Positions 17,412 to 25,653 of a stretch of 64,000 bases of DNA are shown here, piece after piece. A model generated the notes under the pieces. That model had not been told where the DNA came from. It was given only the letters and a program-made list of their open reading frames with translations, and made no database searches. This DNA comes from Aequoribacter sp049615385 (GTDB lineage: Bacteria > Pseudomonadota > Gammaproteobacteria > Pseudomonadales > Halieaceae): assembly GCF_049615385.1 (NCBI RefSeq), contig NZ_JBMZFL010000006.1; one strand, given 5' to 3'. Both the position numbers and the translations under genes were made by a program. The stretch's first letter is position 1, and every line of letters starts with the position of its first letter.

Positions 17412-18365
17412 ATGACGAGCGATAAATACGCATCCAATCGCCCCGACGATGACGATGACGATGAAGACGACTTCGGTTTAAGCCCCGAAGACAACATCGT
17501 GCTGAGCAGCGATTTGGTCGACCCGTATGAGGGCACGGAGGAGGACTCCGTGGCGAGCGCGCTACCCGATAATGATTTTGATGCGGCCAGCGGCGCGGAC
17601 AATGATTACCCAACGAGCGATGAATCATCAGCCGATGACAGCGATCTAGTCAGAGAAACTGGCCTAGAACCCGAACCCAGCAAGCCTAAGGCAGGCGGCC
17701 TGAAAAAGATGTTTTCAAAGCCCGACACACCCTCCGCCGACCCAGTTGCAGCGCTGCGCGCCGAACACGGCGAAAACGCGCAAAGTTTTCAGCGTGAGGG
17801 AATCCATGGCCCCATTACAGACAACAAGTCGGGCGGCGGAGACTCAGGCAAAGGCCTAAACATTATGGCTGTTGGCAGCATGGTTGCGATGCTCGTGTTG
17901 TTGGTCTTCTTCGGATTTACCAGTTTTCAGCTCACTGGGCGCGTCAACCAAATGGACGCGACCCTACTGGCCGTCGGTAAACGCATGGTGGAACTCAACA
18001 ACAGTCTAGATCAGCTCGAAACTCTGAACCAAACCTTGCGCGGAACAGTGCAAGGCCAAGTAGAGTCAGGCGGCGTAGCAAGCCAGAGCGTCAGTTCAGT
18101 TCAACTTGACCAAGCGGTCACCGAGCAGCTGCGGGAGCAGTCTGCTCAATTACGCGATATTTTAGATGCGCTTGCGGCAATACCCACCCAACGCGCTGGC
18201 TTTGACCCACAAACCGAGCAAGAGATCAAAAGTTTAACCCGCGATTTAAGTGCCTTGCTCGAGCTGGAAAAAGCCAACTACCTTGAGGCGCTGCGAGCAC
18301 AATCAAAAAGCAGTGGTGATCAGCAGCAGGCTGAAGAGCTGGTGAGTTACCCGCCGAGTAACTAA
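17412..18365 (+). CDS. Unrecognised acidic single-pass membrane coiled-coil protein, FliA-regulated
   Basis: 317 aa. The N-terminal 135 residues are very acidic (a run of eight Asp/Glu near residue 12, many Asp/Ser) and end in a basic patch GGLKKMFSKP. A membrane span lies at about 150-172 (VGSMVAMLVLLVFFGF). The rest is periplasmic and mostly helical with heptad-like repeats (RMVELNNSLDQLETLNQTLRG, QLREQSAQLRDILDAL). I recognise no family. Its own sigma-28 promoter makes it a late flagellar gene, coexpressed with flagellins and flgM. It is convergent with fliA. A motor-accessory or polar role is possible but unproven. Confidence 0.75.
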   Translation: MTSDKYASNRPDDDDDDEDDFGLSPEDNIVLSSDLVDPYEGTEEDSVASALPDNDFDAASGADNDYPTSDESSADDSDLVRETGLEPEPSKPKAGGLKKMFSKPDTPSADPVAALRAEHGENAQSFQREGIHGPITDNKSGGGDSGKGLNIMAVGSMVAMLVLLVFFGFTSFQLTGRVNQMDATLLAVGKRMVELNNSLDQLETLNQTLRGTVQGQVESGGVASQSVSSVQLDQAVTEQLREQSAQLRDILDALAAIPTQRAGFDPQTEQEIKSLTRDLSALLELEKANYLEALRAQSKSSGDQQQAEELVSYPPSN

Positions 18366-18401
18366 ACCCAAGACCGGCTTTAATGAAGACGGGGGCAAGC
18401 G

Positions 18402-19121
18402 CTAAAAACTTGCCGCCAAGCGCGACCTGAGCGTTTTTACACTCTGCGATAGAATTTGGCTGACACGCGATTCACTGACTTCCAGCACGGCGCCGATCTC
18501 TTTAAGATTCATCTCTTCAACATAGTAAAGTGATACAACCAAGCGATCCCGCTCTGGAAGGCGCTCGATCGCCCGAGTGAGCTCGTCCATAAATTCCGCG
18601 TTTTCAACGTCCATCTCTGGCTCGCCGTAATCAGAAGGCGAGGCCTCGAGTGATTCGCTTTGCAACTCATCCATCGCAACGACTTGAAAATGATGAGCGT
18701 GCGCTCGTTCGCGCTGGTATTGATCGATGTCTTTACCCAAATAAGTAGCTAATTCGGTTTGAGTGGGTGCGCGACCCAACTCGGCGGCCAAAGTTTGCTG
18801 AGCTTCGTTGTTTTCACGCACATGGCCTACCGCTGACCGAGGCAAGTCTGAGAGTTTTCGAACTTCGTCTAGAATAGCGCCGCGCACTCGGTTACGAGCA
18901 AAGGCTTCGAATTCAATACCCTTACTGGCATCGAAGGATTTAGAGGCCTCAATCAAGCCAATCATACCGACCTGCATGAGCTCATCGAGCTCCATATACG
19001 CGGGAATGCGGGCTTTCAAATGCAAAGCAACGCGCTTGACCAAACCGACGTGCTTTAACACCGTCTCTTGATCGCGAGCACTGCCGTGCTGAATTTCCTC
19101 GTAAAGCCCTAGATCTGCCAT
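18402..19121 (-). CDS. fliA: FliA, flagellar sigma-28 factor
   Basis: 239 aa. Region 2 (HVGLVKRVALHLKARIPAYMELDELMQVGMIGLIEASKSFD) and region 4 (LNLKEIGAVLEVSESRVSQILSQSVKTLRSRL pattern) are those of FliA. It directs late genes; five matching promoters are seen in this window. FlgM (27474-27773) is its anti-sigma factor. Last gene of the flhA-flhF-flhG-fliA unit, starting 8 bp after flhG. No cheY, cheZ or cheA follows it. Confidence 0.96.
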   Translation of the reverse strand: MADLGLYEEIQHGSARDQETVLKHVGLVKRVALHLKARIPAYMELDELMQVGMIGLIEASKSFDASKGIEFEAFARNRVRGAILDEVRKLSDLPRSAVGHVRENNEAQQTLAAELGRAPTQTELATYLGKDIDQYQRERAHAHHFQVVAMDELQSESLEASPSDYGEPEMDVENAEFMDELTRAIERLPERDRLVVSLYYVEEMNLKEIGAVLEVSESRVSQILSQSVKTLRSRLAASF

Positions 19122-19129
19122 GACCTGCC

Positions 19130-19942
19130 CTAATTCGCCCCTTCCACTAAACTCTCCATGAAAAACTGCAAGCCCCCTGATGCTTGCTCGGCGCGAGGCA
19201 GCTCTAAGATCTTCTGAGCCAATTGGCGAATATCCGTCGCGATGGGGCTCGTTGGTGCAAACTCCACCACGGGCTTGGCTGCGCGTGCCGCTTTTATAAC
19301 GCTTTCATCTTCACGCAGTGAACCCAAATAGTTGACGCTCAAGTTCAAAAACTTCAAGCAAACGTTATTCAACAGTTGATGCATGGCCTGCCCTTCACGC
19401 AAGTTCTGCACCCGATTAGGCACGACGTGGAGCGTGCTGTCGAGGTGACATTCTTGTGACAAGACTTTCAGGGTGCCATAGGCATCGGCAATCGATGAAG
19501 GCTCATTCTCCAAGATGACCAACTGGTGATCACAGGCTTGCAGCAACATGGTAACGTTGTGAGAAATACCGGCAGCAGCGTCTACAATTAAGACATCCGA
19601 TGGTGGCAAAGCAGATATACCCTGTATTAAACCACTGACTTGTGCACGTGAAAGGCTCGCAAGCTCGCCGACGCCACTAGCGCCCGGCAATAAGCGCACA
19701 CCATGCGGCCCTGTGACGATGACCTCTTCGATGGTTTTCTTCCCAGCAATAACATCGGCAAAGGTGAATATTGGCGAGCAACCCAACAAGATTTGCGCAT
19801 TACTCAGCCCCAAATCACCGTCAATCAAAAGAACACTCTTGCCCATGCTAGCTAAACAAACCGCAAGGTTGACCGAGGTTGTCGTTTTACCAACACCCCC
19901 TTTACCGCTAGCCACCCCAATGACAATGCGCTCTGTTTTCAT
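19130..19942 (-). CDS. flhG: FlhG/FleN, MinD-like flagellar number regulator
   Basis: 270 aa MinD/ParA ATPase: deviant Walker A GKGGVGKTT at 13-21, LLIDGDLGLSNAQ, and LIVDAAAGIS. In polar flagellates FlhG limits flagellar number by antagonising FlhF and the FleQ/FlrA activator. The C-terminus (GGLQFFMESLV) matches FleN. No DQA-type FlhF-activating motif precedes the P-loop. Start ATG 19940-19942; 75 bp separate it from flhF. Confidence 0.92.
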   Translation of the reverse strand: MKTERIVIGVASGKGGVGKTTTSVNLAVCLASMGKSVLLIDGDLGLSNAQILLGCSPIFTFADVIAGKKTIEEVIVTGPHGVRLLPGASGVGELASLSRAQVSGLIQGISALPPSDVLIVDAAAGISHNVTMLLQACDHQLVILENEPSSIADAYGTLKVLSQECHLDSTLHVVPNRVQNLREGQAMHQLLNNVCLKFLNLSVNYLGSLREDESVIKAARAAKPVVEFAPTSPIATDIRQLAQKILELPRAEQASGGLQFFMESLVEGAN

Positions 19943-20017
19943 GCAGTGTTTTCCTGCCTTTTTACCGTGGGCTCAAGCTTAGCATTTATTGCAAACTTTC
20001 GTAGCCCTATGTTTAAT

Positions 20018-21241
20018 TTAACCCTGTAAAGTATCCACAGAGAAACCCTTTTTTGCTTGTTGCATGGCATTCACTTGCACAAGCTTATCTTCGAGTACCT
20101 GCGCGAACTGACCCACCAGCTTTGTCACCCACTCTTCGGCTGTGCAGCTAACCAGGCCCGAACGCACTTGACTGCCCTCTGAGTAGGCACACACCGGTAA
20201 TTGACTGTCGATTAAGGCTGCAATCAATGGCCAAGCCAACACACCCGAATCCATGCGACTAACACAAACACTATCGATGGCTATCTCGCTCCGAGCAATC
20301 TGGTGGCGCGCCGCATACTCAGACACATCGGCAGCCAGCACCCAGTGTACCTGCTGCTCTAATGTGCCCGCGCCAATGAGCGCCAACTCGTCGGCGCTGA
20401 GCTGAGTGCCGGTGTCCAGAACCACACATCGGACGCCTGCTAACTCATCCAGTAAGGCTTTTAAACTCTCTGGCGTCTGTGCACGATAAGCTGCAACTCC
20501 CGCGCCGGCAGCGTTTAGCTGGGTCTGGCTCCACGATCCGCCCTTTCGATCGCAGAAACTGATGAGGGCAACGGCATCTTCACCAAATTTGTTGACGGCC
20601 GAGTGTACTAGACGTGCCGCCATCGTTGATTTTCCAGCACCAGCACTTCCCATAATCCAATGCATGCCGGCAAGTTCAATGGGCTGACTCGATGCAAGCG
20701 ATTGGGTCAACAGCATCTGTAATTGCCCTAGACCTGCAGCTAGATCTGTGGAATCGTCGAGTTCGTTATTCAGCAAATGACCAAGAGCAACCGGAAAACC
20801 ACTTGCGTATAGCTCATCCATCAGCATCGACGACTGCGGCTCAGTACCCTGGACTTGCGCTAGCCGCTGCGCAAGATGAAATTCTTGTCGCAACGCAGCA
20901 AATTCACCTTTGATCAAGGCGGTTAACTCGCGCAAACGTTGGGCATCATAGGCGTCGTCGCTGTCTGAAGGCTGCCTTGAATACGGTGCGCTGACCCGCG
21001 CTGCAACGTGCTTTAAAGCGTCCTCAAAAGCCACCTGCGTCATATCGCTCACAGCAGCCACGGATTGGGTGGCGGCTGGTTCGTTGGCGGCATCGCTGTT
21101 GGTAATATCAACGGCCACAATCAGCTCGACGCTGCGGCCAACCTTTTGATTAGACACAACCAATACGTCTTCGCCGAAGCGTTCTTTGACCTCGTCGAAA
21201 GCGCTGCGGATATCTTTGGCGACTACTCGTTCTAATTGCAT
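20018..21241 (-). CDS. flhF: FlhF, SRP-type GTPase with degenerate G motifs
   Basis: 407 aa. The N-terminus MQLERVVAKDIRSAFDEVKERFGEDVLVVSN is typical FlhF, followed by a variable linker and an NG-type domain. FlhF sets the polar site of flagellum assembly. The P-loop is intact (GSAGAGKST, 198-206). The usual DTYR motif is CDRK (230-233), DTAGR is DTGTQ (276-280) and TKLD is SRMD (328-331). GTP binding or dimerisation is therefore doubtful by comparison with canonical FlhF. It lies 12 bp after flhA and before flhG, so identity is clear. Confidence 0.9.
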   Translation of the reverse strand: MQLERVVAKDIRSAFDEVKERFGEDVLVVSNQKVGRSVELIVAVDITNSDAANEPAATQSVAAVSDMTQVAFEDALKHVAARVSAPYSRQPSDSDDAYDAQRLRELTALIKGEFAALRQEFHLAQRLAQVQGTEPQSSMLMDELYASGFPVALGHLLNNELDDSTDLAAGLGQLQMLLTQSLASSQPIELAGMHWIMGSAGAGKSTMAARLVHSAVNKFGEDAVALISFCDRKGGSWSQTQLNAAGAGVAAYRAQTPESLKALLDELAGVRCVVLDTGTQLSADELALIGAGTLEQQVHWVLAADVSEYAARHQIARSEIAIDSVCVSRMDSGVLAWPLIAALIDSQLPVCAYSEGSQVRSGLVSCTAEEWVTKLVGQFAQVLEDKLVQVNAMQQAKKGFSVDTLQG

Positions 21242-21253
21242 GTTCTACCTCGG

Positions 21254-23362
21254 TTAATTTACTGAGTTGCCATCGACGCTGGCAACCACCCGAATGGATT
21301 GATCGTCGGGGATTTCTTCGTAAGACAAGACCGTCATCTCGGCAATGCGATGACGGATAAAACGTGACATCCAAGCGCGCAGTGGTGGCGACACCACTAA
21401 CACGGCACTGAGACCGTCGTTTTCGACGCGGCGGCTATTTTCAGCCAGCGCGTTTAATAAGCTCTCGGCCAGACCTGGCTCTAGAACCATATTTCGGACG
21501 CTACCGCTTTGTTGCATCAGGGTATGCAGCATTTGCTCAAGCTGGGGCTCTAAGGTAATGACCGGCAGGTTTGATTCTTTATCGGCAAGTCCCTGCACAA
21601 TCATCCGTCCAAGACGAGGGCGCACTCTAGCCGTCAAGTCGTCGGGATCTTGGGTCTGACTACTTTGGGTCGACAGGGTCTCTAAAATCGTACGCATATC
21701 GCGCACTGGGACCGACTCGGCCAACAAGTTTTGCAACACTCGCGTAACAACCGACAGCGGTAGCTTACCGGGTACCAAATCGTCTACCAGCTTGGGCGAG
21801 CGACTCGCAACTTTATCCAAAAGCTGCTGGGTTTCATCGTGACTGAGCAATTCAGACGAACACGAGCGCAACAGGGTATTTAAATGCGTCGCAATCGCTG
21901 TGGCAGAATCGACTACGGTGTAACCCAATGCTCGCGCGTAGTCGCGCTGCGAGGGTTCGATCCAGATGGCATCCAGCCCAAAGGCCGGCTCTTTGGTTGG
22001 CGTGCCGGCAACAGTGTCTCGCACATGTCCGGGATTAATTGCCAATTCGCGGCCAACTTTCACTTCGCCGCGACCTCGGACCACACCATTTAGCACGATG
22101 GTGTAAGAGTCGGGGGGTAAATCCAAATCATCGCGAATACGAATAGGCTGAATCAAAAAGCCGAGCTCAGCCGAAAGCTTTTTACGCACGCCTTTGACAC
22201 GAGGTAAGAGCTGGCCGCCCGATTCGGTGTTGGCCAACGAAACTAGACCGTAGCCAATGTTTAAACCGATCAGGTCGACCTGCTCAATGTCATCCCAATC
22301 TAACTCTTCCAAACCCTTTGGCGCTTTATCGGCGACGCTTTCGCCAGCAGCAATGTACTGCGCTTCTTCGCGAGCGGCTTTTTGCAAATAAAATCCCAAA
22401 CCGGCGGCGGCGGCCGACAGGCCCAAGAAAATAAAGTGCGGCATGCCGGGCACCAAACCCAGGACTCCCAAAATGCCGGCCGCTAGGAATATCGCGCTGG
22501 GCTGGCTTAACTGGTTGCCCGCCTGCTCGACCATAGATTCTGCGGTGGTTACGCGAGTCACCAAAATAGCGGTCGCAAACGACAACAGCAATGACGGGAT
22601 CTGTGCCACCAATCCGTCGCCAATCGTCAACAAGACATAAATTCGGCTAGCGTCGCTTAGGTTAAGATCGTGCTGCATCATGCCGACAGCAAGGCCGCCA
22701 AAAATGTTAATTAAAAGGATAAGAATGCCGGCAACCGCGTCACCACGGACAAATTTCGATGCACCGTCCATCGATCCAAAAAAGTCGGACTCTTGCGAGA
22801 CTTCCTCGCGACGCTGCTTAGCTTGCTCTTGAGTAATGACACCAGCGTTCAAGTCGGCATCAATCGCCATTTGCTTACCGGGTAAACCGTCTAATGTGAA
22901 ACGTGCTATCACTTCGGATACTCGGCCAGCACCCTTTGTCACAACAATGAAGTTAATAATCATCAAGATCGCGAAGATGATGAAACCCACTAAGTAGTTG
23001 CCTGCGATGACAAATTCGCCGAAGGCCTCGATGACCTTACCTGCCGCGTCGGTTCCTTCGTGACCATTCACTAAAACAATCCGGGTTGAGGCCACGTTCA
23101 AGCCCAAGCGCAGCAAGGTCGCCAATAATAAAATAGACGGAAAAGCCGAGAATTCCAGAGGCTTAGTGGTGTTGATGGCAATCATGATAATGATCAAGCC
23201 AATCATGATGTTGAAGGTAAACAGCACGTCCAATAAGAACGCGGGGAGCGGCAGCACCAACATCGATATGATGAGTAAGACCACGAAGGGTACGCTGATA
23301 CCTCGAAAATCGATTTGCGCGAGTCGCTGTCGGAAATCGGACAGTGTGATCGTTGCAGCCAT
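21254..23362 (-). CDS. flhA: FlhA, export gate protein
   Basis: 702 aa, normal length. Eight predicted membrane helices occupy about 20-330, with the FHIPEP signature (RFTLDGLPGKQMAIDADL) and the cytoplasmic nonameric-ring domain from about 360 to the end. FlhA selects export substrates and couples transport to the proton gradient. First gene of the minus-strand flhA-flhF-flhG-fliA unit, from a sigma-54 promoter at 23449-23464. Confidence 0.97.
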   Translation of the reverse strand: MAATITLSDFRQRLAQIDFRGISVPFVVLLIISMLVLPLPAFLLDVLFTFNIMIGLIIIMIAINTTKPLEFSAFPSILLLATLLRLGLNVASTRIVLVNGHEGTDAAGKVIEAFGEFVIAGNYLVGFIIFAILMIINFIVVTKGAGRVSEVIARFTLDGLPGKQMAIDADLNAGVITQEQAKQRREEVSQESDFFGSMDGASKFVRGDAVAGILILLINIFGGLAVGMMQHDLNLSDASRIYVLLTIGDGLVAQIPSLLLSFATAILVTRVTTAESMVEQAGNQLSQPSAIFLAAGILGVLGLVPGMPHFIFLGLSAAAAGLGFYLQKAAREEAQYIAAGESVADKAPKGLEELDWDDIEQVDLIGLNIGYGLVSLANTESGGQLLPRVKGVRKKLSAELGFLIQPIRIRDDLDLPPDSYTIVLNGVVRGRGEVKVGRELAINPGHVRDTVAGTPTKEPAFGLDAIWIEPSQRDYARALGYTVVDSATAIATHLNTLLRSCSSELLSHDETQQLLDKVASRSPKLVDDLVPGKLPLSVVTRVLQNLLAESVPVRDMRTILETLSTQSSQTQDPDDLTARVRPRLGRMIVQGLADKESNLPVITLEPQLEQMLHTLMQQSGSVRNMVLEPGLAESLLNALAENSRRVENDGLSAVLVVSPPLRAWMSRFIRHRIAEMTVLSYEEIPDDQSIRVVASVDGNSVN

Positions 23363-23448
23363 ATTACCTAAAACCTTATTAAATTCATTATGTTAGGCGC
23401 TCATAGAAAATCCGCGCCTGACACGCAATTAGCATTGACTTAAGTAAA

Positions 23449-23464
23449 AGCAATTGGTGTGCCA
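23449..23464 (-). promoter_or_regulatory. Sigma-54 promoter of flhA-flhF-flhG-fliA
   Basis: On the minus strand TGGCACA-CCAA-TTGCT, a near-consensus -24/-12 site. Expected start near 23437, about 75 nt before the flhA ATG. Confidence 0.85.
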
Positions 23465-23511
23465 ACTTTTACGCGGGGCTAATTTAATGCATCAAACAAG
23501 TAAACTCGCGC

Positions 23512-23538
23512 TAAAGTATTAGGCTGTGGATCCGATTT
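23512..23538 (+). promoter_or_regulatory. Sigma-28 promoter of the flgP-flgT unit
   Basis: TAAAGTAT, N11, TCCGATTT, matching the FliA consensus at 7 of 8 and 5 of 8 positions. Located 35 bp before the flgP ATG at 23574, back to back with the flhA promoter. Confidence 0.7.
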
Positions 23539-23573
23539 ATAAACAAAGAACTCGGTATTCAAGGAGCTTAGGC

Positions 23574-24035
23574 ATGACTAAACACTGGCGTCAGGTAATC
23601 ACACTTCTGGTTTTTAGTGTGTTAGCGGGCTGTGCACAAATGTCGCTGGGGCCTCAGCGCTTCGTGATTGAACCGGTTGATGACCCCACACAGGTACTCA
23701 CGGCAACGGGTTACGCTACAATCAGCTCGCAACCTCATGCCAACCCCGCCCAACAACGCTTGATGGCCATTCGCGCCAGTAAACTCGATGCTTATCGATC
23801 ACTCGCCGAACAGGTCTATGGTCAGTATGTGGACGCCAGCACCTCAATCGGCGATTTAGTGATGCAAAACGATCAGTTTCAAGCGCAAGTGCGCGGTGTG
23901 ATTTATGGAGCGAAACTCGAGCGCATCAACCCTGTAGGCTCCGACACTTATGAAGTCACGCTCAGCTTACCGGTGGCCTTGGTGCAAGATTTGCGGGACC
24001 TGTATCTGCGCGAACTGGCAATTGCCAGACGATAA
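23574..24035 (+). CDS. flgP: FlgP, outer-membrane H-ring lipoprotein (LPP20 family)
   Basis: 153 aa from ATG 23574, chosen for AAGGAG at 23561 and the sigma-28 promoter upstream. Lipoprotein signal with lipobox VLAGC, then an LPP20-type domain: GYATISSQPHANPAQQRLMAIRASKLDAYRSLAEQVYG and YEVTLSLPV. In Vibrio, FlgP with FlgO and FlgT forms a disk or ring around the outer-membrane part of the polar flagellum. No flgO is seen here. flgT follows directly. Confidence 0.85.
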   Translation: MTKHWRQVITLLVFSVLAGCAQMSLGPQRFVIEPVDDPTQVLTATGYATISSQPHANPAQQRLMAIRASKLDAYRSLAEQVYGQYVDASTSIGDLVMQNDQFQAQVRGVIYGAKLERINPVGSDTYEVTLSLPVALVQDLRDLYLRELAIARR

Positions 24036-24039
24036 GCAC

Positions 24040-25200
24040 ATGAAGTTACTTACTTACGCATTTGCCCTAACTACCCTAGTTGTAAGCGCTTGGGCGGGAG
24101 CTAGTGCAAGTGCAAGTGCGTTAGATGCAGACACAACGCTTAATAACATAAAGGACGCCCTGCTCGATCAAGCGATGGATGCTGGGGTCAGCCTGCGCGG
24201 GTTGTCGTATATCGACGGTAGCGGACGCTTACAAGAGGCTCAGCTATTCCAAAGCACTGCGCAGGTAAAGGGCATGCAGGTAGCGGCGTATTTAGAAACT
24301 GCCGGTGTACCTACCAGCCAACTTAGTGAGCCCGTCAACTTGAGTCAACAGTGCCCATGGCAGGGCGTATCGCACGCGCATCCAAGTGTGGGGGTTAGCG
24401 TTGCCAGAGTTCACGCACCCAACGCGGCCAATGACGCTAACTTTGCGGTTTTAGAGGCTTTTTTGCGTGAACGCTCAGTCCTGTTCTTAAGCCAGGCGCA
24501 ATTGCGCGCACAGAGTCAGCCTACCCAATACACCCCAAAAGCGACGACCTTTGCTAAGTTCGCCTACGGAGTTGGACAAAGAGTGACCGAACCGACCTTT
24601 TCGCTGCAGTGGAACGTGCGCTTTGCCAAAGGCACTCCGCAAACTCTTCGTAAAGTCGGACAAACCCTCGCTCAACCTTTTAAATGGGTCGGTGCCAGTC
24701 TGGAAGACCGCTGGCCTTACGACAATCGGTCTCTGTCACACACCTCGCACAAGCTCATGTTAGACGCGACATTGGTGCACAACGCCAGTGCCAGCACAGT
24801 GTGGGAAGGTTCCTTTGACTATCGACTACCGGGCTTATCATCGACGTTTAGCGAGGCTCAGATGTTAAAGCAATTAGAACGGGGCATGTCGCGCGAATTA
24901 AGTAAGGCCGTACAAAGTGTTGTTGGTCAAATTCAATGCACACCACCACTTTATACCGTCACCGTGGATCATCAGCGGGGTCTGAAAGTGCGGGCGGGAG
25001 CGATTGATGGTATCCGCCCAGGCCAATGGTTACTGGCTGGCGATAAGTCTTTGTTGTCAGAGAACTGGCTAACCGACGAGAATTTAAACACTTTAGTTAT
25101 TTACGAAGCAGTGCAAGTTGATCAGTATGAGTCCTTGTTACGCCCTGTCACCGAAACCCGTGACCAGCGCTTAACTACTGCCATGCTATTGCCACTTTAA
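24040..25200 (+). CDS. flgT: FlgT, H-ring protein
   Basis: 386 aa from ATG 24040, giving a clean signal peptide (MKLLTYAFALTTLVVSAWAGASASA). It has the three-part FlgT layout: an N-terminal LPP20-like domain, a middle domain with the conserved RWPYDNRS-like segment, and a C-terminal domain with GAIDGIRPGQWLLAGD. In Vibrio, FlgT forms the H ring around the LP ring and supports sodium stators, which fits the PomA/PomB proteins here. It starts 4 bp after flgP. Confidence 0.85.
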   Translation: MKLLTYAFALTTLVVSAWAGASASASALDADTTLNNIKDALLDQAMDAGVSLRGLSYIDGSGRLQEAQLFQSTAQVKGMQVAAYLETAGVPTSQLSEPVNLSQQCPWQGVSHAHPSVGVSVARVHAPNAANDANFAVLEAFLRERSVLFLSQAQLRAQSQPTQYTPKATTFAKFAYGVGQRVTEPTFSLQWNVRFAKGTPQTLRKVGQTLAQPFKWVGASLEDRWPYDNRSLSHTSHKLMLDATLVHNASASTVWEGSFDYRLPGLSSTFSEAQMLKQLERGMSRELSKAVQSVVGQIQCTPPLYTVTVDHQRGLKVRAGAIDGIRPGQWLLAGDKSLLSENWLTDENLNTLVIYEAVQVDQYESLLRPVTETRDQRLTTAMLLPL

Positions 25201-25212
25201 GCGGAGTTGACT

Positions 25213-25644
25213 ATGCAAAAACAGATTGCACTAACCTTTCTATTGGCACTGGGCATACCAAACGTGTCGGCCGATCAGGAAATGGGGCCAGCGCACCTGC
25301 GCGACAACCCGATTCTACTAGAGCTGACCGAAAAACTTCGCAACAGCCCAACGCAGCCCGATTGGAAAACCGCAAAAACTTACGTCATTCAAGATGGCGA
25401 TACGTTGAATGTCATTATCGATAACTACATGGGTCATTTATCCCTGCGTCGCGATATCTTGCGAACAGCGCTGGTTCAAATTAACCCGCATGCATTTAAG
25501 CGCGGTAATCCCAATTGGATGTTTCGCGGTGCCAAACTCAAAATCCCAACCATCGCGGATATCGAGCGGGTGATTTTTACGACGCCTTTGCCCGAGGCAA
25601 AAGACCCACAAAAAAATCGATCGCTTTGGGTTCGCTACCCATAG
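25213..25644 (+). CDS. Small secreted LysM protein resembling the FimV N-terminal LysM
   Basis: 143 aa from ATG 25213 (signal peptide MQKQIALTFLLALGIPNVSA). Residues about 56-118 form a LysM-like module: YVIQDGDTLNVIIDNYMG, then a stretch ending in INPHAFKRGNPNWMFRGAKLKIP. The NPxAFxxGNxNxxxxGxxLxIP pattern is that of the periplasmic peptidoglycan-binding LysM of FimV/HubP polar landmarks. The large rest of FimV is absent. It lies 12 bp after flgT in the same unit, so a role in anchoring the H ring to peptidoglycan is plausible. Function is inferred. Confidence 0.72.
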   Translation: MQKQIALTFLLALGIPNVSADQEMGPAHLRDNPILLELTEKLRNSPTQPDWKTAKTYVIQDGDTLNVIIDNYMGHLSLRRDILRTALVQINPHAFKRGNPNWMFRGAKLKIPTIADIERVIFTTPLPEAKDPQKNRSLWVRYP

Positions 25645-25653
25645 GTTAAGCCC

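Noticed and set aside
18394..18416. Another FleQ-type palindrome at the fliA end
   Set aside because: GGCAAG and CTTGCC are present, but the spacer is 9 bp instead of the 4 bp seen at the other sites, and it overlaps the fliA coding end.
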